Shown here piece by piece: positions 44,701-53,100 of a stretch of 64,000 nucleotides of DNA. The position numbers and the translations under genes were made by a program. Numbering within the stretch: position 1 is the first letter of the stretch; every line of letters starts with the position of its first letter. Origin of the DNA: Fontisphaera persica (GTDB lineage Bacteria > Verrucomicrobiota > Verrucomicrobiia > Limisphaerales > Fontisphaeraceae). Where the stretch lies: assembly GCF_024832785.1 (NCBI RefSeq), contig NZ_CP116615.1, positions 558,001 to 622,000 on the forward strand. Reading direction: 5' to 3'. Under the pieces are notes generated by a model that ran no database searches, was not told where the DNA came from, and worked only from the letters and a program-made list of their open reading frames with translations.

Positions 44701-47033
44701 GTGTGGATGGCGCCCTTAGTACCGTGCCGACTTACGGCGTCGCCAATGGCCAGCCCGCGCTGCAATTCAATGGGTCTCAGCATCTCAAAGCCACCTTCAC
44801 CGCACCCCCGCAAATCACTGGACGCGAAAACGGCGTGGGACGCAGTTTCAGTGTGGAGTACTGGGTGTTTAACCCGGCGGTGAGCGCTGAAGAGTGGGTC
44901 TTCAGTTGGGCGCGCCGCGGCGGGCCGGACGGCACCTATGCGGCCGTGGGCTATGGCACGCACGGCACTTGGGGATTGGCCGCGCATTGGGGGGCGCCGG
45001 ACCTGGCATTTGGCGAGGGCATTGGTCCCACGGGCGAGCCTTCGATGCCGCCCGCCGGGCAGTGGCATCACATCGTGGTGACTTATGATGGCACCTGGCA
45101 ACGGGCGTACGTGAATGGGGTGCTCAACGCGCAGGAAACCAAGAATCTGAACATTTATTCCGGCGACCCGGTGACCTTGGGCCAGCCTTATGAATCCAGT
45201 TATGCTTACAGCGGCTCAGGCATTTCCTTCTCCGGAGCGTTGGCGGCCTTGCGAGTGCATAGCCGTGCTTTGACGCCGGGGCAGGTGCGCGACAACTTCA
45301 ACATGGGCATCAGCCTGGGGGCGGGTGGGGTGCCGGTGGCCATTCTGGGCCAGCCGGAGCCCGCGGTTATGGCGGCGGAGTATTCCGCGGCCACGTTCAG
45401 GGTGTTTGCTGCGGGCACCGAGCCGGTGACCTATCAATGGTACCGTAACGGCAGCCCTGTGACGGGCGCGACGGCGCCGGCTTACCAGATTCCGGTGACG
45501 CGGTTGTCGGATGATGGCGCTGAATTTTTCTGCGTGGCCCAGAATGAAGTCAATGGCCAGGTCTATAGCGCCACCAGTTCCGTGGTGACTTTGACGGTGA
45601 AATCCGCGGTGGCCAGCCTGAAGCATAGGTACAGCTTCAATGTCGGGGCGGAAGATTCCATTGGCGGCGCGCATGGGGAATTGATGGGGGCCGCGGCAAT
45701 TCAGAACGGCGCGGTGGTCTTGAACGGCACGGCGGGCACGTATGTCAATTTGCCGGCCGGGCTGATGAGCAATTACGCCGCCATCACCTTCGAGTTCTGG
45801 GCCAGCTTTGGTCCGAATGGTAACTGGTCGCGGGTGTATGACTTTGGCGATCAGAACCCCAGCAGTCTGGGCCGGTATTACGTCATGTTCACCCCGCACA
45901 GCGGGGCCGGAGATACCCGCATGAGCTATGGCGATGCGGACCCCGGGTACTTGCATGAATTGTTGGTGACCCGCCCGGGCGTGTTGGATGGGCAAACCAA
46001 CGTGCACGTGGCCTGCGTCTATGACCCGCCCAACGGTGTGATGCGCATGCACATCAATGGCGAATGGGTGGGCAGCACCCCGCTGGATTTCCCGCTCAGC
46101 TCCATTCGTAACGTCAAATCATGGCTGGGCCGGGCGTTGTATGAGGGGGACGCGCCGCTGAATGGCTCTATTGATGAGTTCCGCATCTACGACACTGCGC
46201 TGCCCGCCGAGCGCATACGCCAGAACTACGAGCTGGGGCCGGACACCCTGGCGCCTGCCGCGCCCATTGCGATTCTGGCTCAGCCGGCCAGCCGCACCAA
46301 CCTGGTGGGCGAGGCGGTAAGCTTTGCGGTCGTGGCCACCTCGCCTTATCCGATTGATTATCAGTGGTACTTCAATGGTATTGCCCTTGCGGGGGCGAAT
46401 CAGCCGTCCTATGGCATCGGCACGGTGACGCTGACCAATGCCGGCGCTTATTATGTTGTGCTGAGCAACGCGGTGGGGGTGGTGACCAGCGAGGTGGCCA
46501 CACTGACGGTCATCAGCCCGGTGACCGCCGGGGATGACGGTCCTTATGCGGTGGCAAACCATCAACCGGCCACCATTCCGTATGCGCGCCTGTTGACCAA
46601 CGATGTCGGCGGCCCGCAGGCGGTGTTGACGGTCATTGCCGTGGACGGCGCCAGCACCAATGGCGCGGTAATTGTAACCAATGAAACCGGCGTGGTGTAC
46701 ACACCTGTGCCGGGTTACACGGGTGAAGATTCGTTCACTTACACCGTAAGTGACGGACAGGGGGGCACGGCCACTGCTCGAGTGCGGTTGTGGGTGGTGG
46801 CGGGCGAAATACCGCCGCAGGACCATCTTAACCTGGTGGTTTCACCGGGGCAGGTGCATGTCCGGTTCACGGGCACGCCCGGGGTGGAATACCAGGTGCA
46901 GCGCGCCGAGCAGATTCAAGGGCCATGGCAGACGGTGTTGACGATTGTATGCCCGGCCCATGGCTTGATAGAGTTTACGGATATTGCGCCGCCGACCGCG
47001 GCTGGCTTTTACCGGATGGCAAGCCGGCCGTGA
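38709..47033 (+). CDS. Giant secreted multi-LamG surface protein
   Basis: 2774 residues from the ATG at 38709, with a signal peptide of ~1-30 (FIPTLTGLCLAVLWMAVMPAQA). Seven LamG/concanavalin-like units begin near residues 35, 346, 665, 986, 1518, 1966 and 2302; each carries F.AWV.W..G..W.RIFDFG or a variant. Bacterial Ig (Big_2-like) domains sit between the first ones (VTNVDVTVNEGVQYVSSNPSV). Fn3-like segments lie at ~1195-1400 and ~1749-1950. A DUF2341 domain is at ~1413-1505 (FPVLIRLNESIPGF, YEIESWN, YWGKAG). Ig-like domains are near 2210 and 2520, and a cadherin-like unit at ~2607-2700 (YTPVPGYTGEDSFTYTVSDGQGG). The ending ~2707-2774 is the shared (F/Y)YR module. Probably a cell-surface or matrix glycan-binding adhesin. 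Confidence 0.85.
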   Translation: MKSARLSFIPTLTGLCLAVLWMAVMPAQAYYNFLLHQYNFEEAPSSTMANDILSGANGLLLNGTAFNGSGQLLLNDGVAVTTAHVALPGGLLSQLTNVTVEAWVYWTGGGNWQRIFDFGTSTGTAGRHYFQLTPNANGQRLRFVVSTNGNATGAERMVEAPMLLPMNQWAHVAVSYNYEARVATLYLNGQRVGYGVADIPLSAIEHTNAWLGRSQYSADAYFLGRMEDFRIHAAALRAPEIAASYANGPLSDDVDPGALQGVRIQAPTLYAWSSAPLRVLADFSAVTNVDVTVNEGVQYVSSNPSVITVNSNGVVEALRVGSATISATYGTMTASVVMEALNPDQAVLRHRYSFNESEGTTVLDLVGGAHGIVTNFYNNNGGVITNFWRESGRLVLAQAGTNAAYVDLPNGLISGFSAVTLEMWVVASNAPSWARVFDFGMSTGGEGASGTGTNYLFLAPQNPIRFESKQVDGNPNMVVVGDMAFPANRLVHVVCTYNYAQGQARLYVDGRLVGWGVPAMPLSALVDLNVWLGRSQYAVDPAFVGAFEEFRIYEGTLSHGDVAANYAAGPEMPATGGQETGLALDVGETMYDQQQARALLTYDNAANVDITRAPGVVFTSDNPAVLRVGANGLLLGQRNGTATVTVSYHGFTASRTVTVQMGGAPLVHRYAFNALSGTLAEDCIGNAHGALLGGAALTANGAVSLNGSSAYVDLPNGIISRLNDATFEAWVIWNGGSNWQRIFDFGSNVNGEDKQGTGVNYIFLSPRSGLTDTPAVFGGRWLGVPVDMTIRAPAIPTGVPVHMACTFDWSRKVARLFINGQYVGFEIPARPLSSIDDFNNWLGRSQFADPFLNGQILDFRIYNTSLRAPEIAANAAAGPNVGVLQNPGALTALRLSVSTNVLVAWQVGQLTARADFQNAMDVNVTVGDGVVYTSSDPTVAVVSDLGRIQTLAAGTTTITAQYPGSEVTASVTITVVAAPTPVAAGTLYVDLRATNVSALSTNWINEGTLGHFTRQGTATIETPAGTAFPGVFFNGSLAYVGPAAGSDLAGNSDRSIEVWVLNPAIATEETLVSMGARSLGDRQNASFNYGSSTGASGYGAIGFWGAANDVGWPDAASIPAAGQWHHIVYTYNGSRLATVYVDGRFVTSKTIGGDLATDPNRTVNIGAQRSGSSVNQLYFSGYINAVRVHGGLLTADQVLTNYLAGPVRPAVSVTALAAFNIRTNAADLRGQLLGMTAPSAVSVYYGRTDGGTNKQAWEGVADLGVIPWGNFVAPVSGLTPGSRYYFRAYGSNSVGEAWSSAATFVTYGPAWVENTRLKTLTPAYAHVAGRLVATNGLPTEARLYWGAVDGGTNAEAWSNVVNLGLQPAGELVVKIAGLQAGTTYYYRWSAVNEGGQSWAPETASFTPRAFQPLGYAYVMRHTLAGYNRGTILTNFPVLIRLNESIPGFQYSQFLSGSSDLRFTEPNGGELNYEIESWNPAGDSFVWVQVPELAAGAYIDMYWGKAGVSSPAYTTNGATWNDGFAGVWHMTNAVVRDSTPNGYHANFVNNPQNVTNTAGIIGPAQEYAGTANSYTAVGVINFTNLTLSAWVWCADASRDGMFMCKDGTPALNYGDLYFWQQGANLRMEVYNWGGDVQIPLANAGGPGQWIHLAATIHGIRHEIYTNGALAGVWYKAGPGVNNNQFQLAGSMKQSGRHHKGKLDEMRAEWVARPADWIWACYQNQLAPSQFVQAGAVVVRPLPLTFASPAVRDITPTTASATVRVLSDGGNGVTSWGVAWGVTPQPTDNYAFAVGMTNAPFEAAFNLTNLQPGTRYFVRGFASNAVEGVVASVDSEFYTEPLPAEQVVFSEVRNRSMTVGWTPGVGSSRSVVLMREGAPVTAQPADGVAYAANPIFGRGTPMPDGSYVVYDGTGSTVTVTDLNKNTTYYVAVFAAAGEGALLNYQIALPAEGAQTTANEALLEVAGELLIDLNVSRGLQGNAAGQVTNWLNYGTAGGAFSVDGALSTVPTYGVANGQPALQFNGSQHLKATFTAPPQITGRENGVGRSFSVEYWVFNPAVSAEEWVFSWARRGGPDGTYAAVGYGTHGTWGLAAHWGAPDLAFGEGIGPTGEPSMPPAGQWHHIVVTYDGTWQRAYVNGVLNAQETKNLNIYSGDPVTLGQPYESSYAYSGSGISFSGALAALRVHSRALTPGQVRDNFNMGISLGAGGVPVAILGQPEPAVMAAEYSAATFRVFAAGTEPVTYQWYRNGSPVTGATAPAYQIPVTRLSDDGAEFFCVAQNEVNGQVYSATSSVVTLTVKSAVASLKHRYSFNVGAEDSIGGAHGELMGAAAIQNGAVVLNGTAGTYVNLPAGLMSNYAAITFEFWASFGPNGNWSRVYDFGDQNPSSLGRYYVMFTPHSGAGDTRMSYGDADPGYLHELLVTRPGVLDGQTNVHVACVYDPPNGVMRMHINGEWVGSTPLDFPLSSIRNVKSWLGRALYEGDAPLNGSIDEFRIYDTALPAERIRQNYELGPDTLAPAAPIAILAQPASRTNLVGEAVSFAVVATSPYPIDYQWYFNGIALAGANQPSYGIGTVTLTNAGAYYVVLSNAVGVVTSEVATLTVISPVTAGDDGPYAVANHQPATIPYARLLTNDVGGPQAVLTVIAVDGASTNGAVIVTNETGVVYTPVPGYTGEDSFTYTVSDGQGGTATARVRLWVVAGEIPPQDHLNLVVSPGQVHVRFTGTPGVEYQVQRAEQIQGPWQTVLTIVCPAHGLIEFTDIAPPTAAGFYRMASRP

Positions 47034-47054
47034 GAATGAGGGCGTGGGGTAAAG

Positions 47055-47077
47055 TCCGCGGCCCTGAACGCCGCGGA
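47055..47077 (+). other. GC-rich hairpin just after the first giant gene
   Basis: A perfect 8-bp stem TCCGCGGC (47055-47062) with GCCGCGGA (47070-47077) and a 7-nt loop, 21 bp after the stop. No T run; it precedes the terminator-like hairpin and may stabilise the mRNA 3' end. Confidence 0.4.
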
Positions 47078-47084
47078 AAGCGCA

Positions 47085-47123
47085 GGGATGGTTGGCGCGG
47101 GCGCGCCGACCATCCCGTGTTTT
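47085..47123 (+). terminator. Terminator-like hairpin between the two giant genes
   Basis: A 14-bp stem with a single G-U pair (47085-47098 with 47103-47116), 4-nt loop, then GTGTTTT. It lies 51 bp after the first giant and 30 bp before the second, so it should end or attenuate transcription between them. The second giant would then need its own promoter in very little space, or partial read-through. Confidence 0.65.
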
Positions 47124-47145
47124 GCAACAACAACGATTTAATGAT

Positions 47146-50100
47146 ATGAATAACAGCAAGATGAAACCTCGCCTGTGGAAGTTGGGGCTGTGGCTGTGGT
47201 GCGTCCTTTGCGCCGCCAGCCATGTTACAGCCGCGTTAACGCACCGTTACACTTTTGATACAGATGCCCGCGACAGCGTGGGTGATGCCCATGGCCAACT
47301 GGTCAACGGGGCCACGGTCACTGGCGGGGCCTTGGTGTTGAGCGGAGCCAACCAGTACCTCAACCTGCCCAATGGCTTGCTCAGCAACCATCACTCCATC
47401 ACCATTGAGGTCTGGATTACGGACAATGGCAGCGGCAACTGGTCCCGCATCTACGACTTCGGCAGCAGCTCGGCGGGCGAGGATTTCCCCATTGGCACCT
47501 CCGGCACGTCCGGCACGCGCTACATGTTTTTAACACCCCGCAGTGGCAGTGGCACGCTCCGGGGCGCACATACCCTGACGGGGGGCGGCGCGGGTGAGCA
47601 GATTGCGGAATGGGGCGGGACGGCCCTGCCGTCTGGCGTCATGAAGCATGTGCTGTGGGTTTATGATGCCGCCACGAGCACCGTCCGCCTTTATGTGGAC
47701 GGCCAGGTGGTGGGCATCAATGAGTCGGTCACCATCAAACCTTCGGATTGTGAGCCGACGGTCAACAACTGGATTGGGCGTTCCCAATTTTCCGCGGATG
47801 CCTTCTTGAATGCGCGCATCCATGAGTTTCGCATCTACGATGAGGCCCTGAGTCCGTTCCAGGTTTCCCTCAATTACAACGTCGGGCCGGACCTGATGGT
47901 CACCAATCCTGGCACACCTCAGGCGCTGCGCCTGAGCGGGCCGTCCCAGTTGACCGTGGGCGGTTCGGGCCCCGTGACGCTGCGGGCGGATTTTACGGCG
48001 GTGACCAATGTCACCATCACCTCTGTGCCGGGGGTGACCTATCGTTCCAGCGATACCAATGTGGCGGTGGTTTCGCCGGCGGGATTGGTGACGGCGGTGG
48101 ATGGGGGCGAGGTGGAAATTACGGCGCTTTACCAGGGCTTGTCGGCCACGTGGCGGCTGGCGGTGCAGATGCCGCCGCAGACCTTGCGGCATCGTTATAG
48201 TTTCACCACCGACGCCACCGATGCCGTGGGCGGAGCGCATGGGGTTTTCATGGGGGGGCCGGTCATCTCCAACGGGGCGGTGCGTTTGAATGGCGTCAAT
48301 CAATATGTGGATTTGCCGAATAATCTGGTGATGACTTACTCCAACATCACCTTTGAGGCGTGGGCCATTGATTTTGGCAGCGGCGGGTGGGCGCGGTTGT
48401 GGGACTTTGGCAACAGTTCTGGCGGCGAAGGCAACCAGGGCGGAGGCACCAGTTACATGTTTTTGGCGTGGCCCTATGGCGGCGGCGGCGGCATCCGGGG
48501 CGCTTATAAGACCGCCACGGGCGCCGAGCAGATTCTGAACGTTGCGCCACAACCTCCGATTGGCGTGCGGCAGCATATCGTTTGGACGCAGGATGCCGCT
48601 TCCCAGACGGCGCGCTTGTACATCAACGGCGTGCTGCGCGGGGAGAACGCGGCATTCACTTACACACCGGCGGCGATAGGCGCGACCTTCAATAACTGGC
48701 TGGGCCGGTCGCAATACAATGACCCCTGGTTCAATGGTTCCATTGACGAGTTCCGTATTTACAACGTCGCCATTACCGCGGCGGAGGTGCAGCAAAACTA
48801 CGAGCTGGGGCCGGACGTCTCCCCGCAGAGCGGCCCGGTGACCATCACCACGGCGCCAGCCAGTGTCACGGTGCCGGAGGGGCAACCGGCGATATTCCGG
48901 GTGGCTTATGTGGGACAGCGCCCCGTGACGGTGCAATGGTACCGCAATGGCGTGGCGATTCCTGGCGCCACCAACCTGAGTGTGCGGGTGGCGCAGAGTC
49001 TTCCGCAGGATGATGGCACGGTCTTTACGGTGGCATTGACCAACGTGGTGTTGGGCACGCCTTACGGGGTGACCAGCACGGGCGCCACCTTGCGGGTCAT
49101 TACGGACACGGTGCCCCCGCAAGTGGTCCGCGCCTTTAACATCGGCTCCAATGAAGTGCGCCTGGTCTTTTCCGAGCCTGTGGCGGTGGCCACGGCCACC
49201 AACGCGGCCCATTATGGTTTCACCAACGGTCTGGCCGTGCGCGAGGCGCGCATTAGCGAGGATGGTTTGACCGTCACCCTGAACACCGACAGCATGACCT
49301 TTGGCGAGGTGTACACCTTGACGCTGCAAGGGTTGGCAGACCGTGCCACCACTCCGAATTTAATTGCCAGCGGCACGACGGTGACGTTGCTGGCCAGCCC
49401 CTACGCGCCGGTGGATATTGGTGGCGCGCAGCCCGCTTCCTTCCAGATTGCCCAGCCGCAGGGTTATCAGGTCTCCGGGGGCGGCGACGGCGCAGGTGGC
49501 ACGGCGGACCAGCTTGGTTTTCAATACCGGCTGGTTTCCGGGGATTTCGACGTGCGCGTGCAGGTGGTGCAGTTGGAGGCCAGCAATTTGTGGGCGCAGG
49601 CCGGCTTGATGGCGCGTGAGTCGCTCGAGGCCAATAGTGTTTTTGCGGCGGCCTTGACCACCCCGGGAGCGGTGGGACAATTCTTCCTTGCCCGCCAGAC
49701 CACCGGCGCCCGGGCCGTCCCGGGAGCCTCGGTGCCTCCCAACTATCCTTATGTCTGGCTGCGCTTACAGCGGGCTGGCAATGATTTTATCGGCTACACC
49801 AGTTTGGATGGCCAAACATGGTCCAGACTTGGCTCTGCGACCTTAAGCGTGGGGCCAGCAGTCTATCTGGGCATGGCTGTTGCCAGCCGCACCAGCGGGG
49901 CCTTGGCGACGGCTCAGTTTGCCCATCTGGGGGATAATCCGAGCCAGTTAACCGCGCCTCTTGTCCGCCCGGGCGAGCCTTTGGGACCGTCTTCGCGGCG
50001 CACCGGTTTGGTAATCTCTGAAATCATGTACCGCCCGGCGCCCCGCACGGACGGCAAGGTGTTGGAATACGTGGAAATCTACAACAGCAATCCATTCTTC

Positions 50101-53100
50101 CATGATATGAGCGGCTACCGGCTGTCGGGTGACATTGCCTACACCTTCCCTCAAGGCACCCTACTGCCGGGAGGTGGTTTTCTGGTGGTGGCAGCCAATC
50201 CAACCGATGTGCGGGAGGTGTACAACCTGACGCAGGTCCATGGCCCCTACACCAACACTCTGCGCACCAGCGGCACGCTGCGATTGCGCGATGAACAAAA
50301 TGCGATTCTGTTGGAAATTGAGTACCGCAACTCTCATCCCTGGCCCATGGCGGCGGATGGGACGGGGCACTCAATTGTTCTGGCACGCCCGAGTTACGGT
50401 GAGAATGACCCGCGGGCGTGGGACATCAGCGACGAGGTGGGCGGCTCGCCGGGGCGCATGGAGGTTTATCGTCCCAGCCCGCTGCGGGAGGTGATGATTA
50501 ATGAAATCCTGGCCAACGCGGGGGCCGGGGAAGATTATGTGGAACTGTTCAACCGCAGCCGGCAGACCAATGACCTCTCCGGCTGTATTCTGACCGATAC
50601 TCCCAACAATAATAAATATCGCATACCGCCGGGGACCTTGATTCCTCCCTCCGGCAAGTTGGTGTTTTACCAGAGCCAGCTTGGCTTTGGCATTAAAGCA
50701 GGCGGCGATACGGTGTATTTGAAGAATCCGGACGACACGCGGGTGTTGGACGCGGTGCGCTTTGACGCGCAGGCGGAAGGGGTGTCCTTTGGGCGGTGGC
50801 CGGATGGGTCTGGCGAGTTTTACTTATTGGCCTCGCAGACGCCCGGCAGTGCGAACAGCGCGCCCAGACCCAGTCCAGTGGTCATCAATGAAATCATGTA
50901 TCACCCCTTGAGCGAAAACGATGATGACCAATATGTGGAATTGCACAACCCGGGCACGGCGCCGGTGGACTTGAGCGGCTGGCAGTTGGTGGATGGCATT
51001 CAGTACACCTTCCCTCCCAATACCCAGTTGTCTGCCGGCGGCTACCTGGTGGTGGCGCGCAACCGCACCAATTTGCTGGCGAAGTACCCGGGGTTGGATG
51101 GCAACCTGGTGGTGGGCAATTTCGAGGGACGGCTGGCCCGCAACGGGGAGCGGCTGGCGCTGGCTCAACCCTGGGTGAACATCACCACCAACAATCAAGG
51201 CCGCGTGGAGACCAATCTGTTGATGGTGGTCGTGGAGGAGGTCACTTACGCCGACGGCGGCCGCTGGGGCCTCTGGTCGGACGGCGGCGGCAGCAGTCTG
51301 GAACTGCGGGACCCGCGGGCCAACCGCCGGCTGGCCTTCAACTGGGCGGACAGTGATGAAACCCAAAAGGCACCGTGGACCACCATTTCCGTGGTGGACG
51401 GCCTGCTGGACAACGGCTCCAGTTACAACAATGAAACCATCGCCTTTTTCCAGGTGGGCCAATTGGGGCCGGGTGAATGTCTGGTGGATAATTTTGAAGT
51501 GCTCCGCACGGGCAGCACGCAAAATTTTGCCACGAATCCTGACTTCGAGAGCGGCATGGCCAACTGGGCAGTGTATGGTTGCTTCTCCCGCTCTCACCTG
51601 GCCCCCGGCCAGGGCGTGGGCGGAGGCAATGCGTTGCGGTTGCGCACGCATAACCGCTTTTTCACCCTTGCCAATCATGCCGAAGGCGCCATGGCCAGCG
51701 GGGCTTTGGCTTCCGGCAACACCGGCACCTTGCGGTTCCAGGCACGCTGGTTGCGGGGATGCCCGGATATCATCATGCGATTGCGCGGCAACTGGCTGGA
51801 GGCTGCCGGCCGCATGATTGTGCCCTCCAATCTTGGCACGCCGGGCGCGCCCAACAGCCGTGCTGTAACCAATGCGGCGCCCGCCATTTACGCGGTGACA
51901 CACCAGCCTGCCCTGCCGGCGGCCGGCGAGCCAGTGCGGGTGGTGGCGCGGTTGGATGACCCGGATGGCGTGGCGGGAGCTTTGCGTTACCGCCTGGACA
52001 ATCAGAGCAGTTATACCGAGGTGGCCTTGCGCGATGACGGCCAGGAGGGCGATGAGGTGGCCGGCGACGGTGTGTTCAGTGCGATGATACCCGGCCAGAA
52101 CGCCGGCGTCACGGTGGCCTTTGTGGTGGTGGCCCAGGACGGTTGGAACGCCCAAAGCCGTTTTCCGGAATTGTTGGACGACAACAGCCCGGCGCGGGAA
52201 TGTGTGGTGCGCTGGGGCGAGCCAGAACCGGCCAGCGCCTTTGGCACCTATCACCTCTGGCTGACCGCTTCCAACGTGACCCGTTGGGTGACCTTGCCGG
52301 TGCTGAGCAATGAGGACATTGACGGCACGCTGGTGTACAACGGGCGCGTCATCTACAACATGGGGGCGCGTTATGCGGGGAGTCCTTACCACCAGGCCTT
52401 TGACGGTCCGGCGGGCACCCGCGCCTGCCATTACACCTGGCAAATGCCCAAGGATGACAAGCTGCTGGGGCACACTTCCTTCAACAAAATGCACTGGATT
52501 GGCAATGACATCCAGGATGACAATGCCAATGCCAACGTAAACGATGCCACCTTGCAGCGGGAGCAGGTGGCCAACGAATTGCTGCGCGGGCTGGGGTTGC
52601 CGTGGGTTTATCGCCGGTACGTGGCGGTTTATGTCAATGGGGTGCGCCGCGGCCAGTTGATGGAGGATGCCCTCCGGCCGAGTGTGAGCGTGCCTGATTC
52701 GTACTTCCCGGATGACGAGGGCGGCTATTTGTACAAAATCCAGCCGTGGTTTGAAGGCGGCGCGCCGTCCACTGGGAATAATGCCAATACCCCGTGGCAA
52801 AACAAGGAATGGGCCTCTTTGCGGGCCTTCACCACTACCGGCGGGGCCCACAAACTTGCCCGCTACCGTTGGAATTATCAGGTGCGGGAGTCGGCGGACA
52901 ACAACAACAATTACACCAACGTTTTCAACCTGATTAACATCGCCAACGCCTATAACAGCCCCACCTATGTCAGCAACATGATGAAGGTGGCCAACATGGA
53001 GAACTGGCTGCGCCTGGTGGCGGCCAACCATGCGGCAGGCAATTGGGATTGTTTTGGCATTCAGAACCAGCAGAACGTCTATGGCTACGTCAGTCCCAAC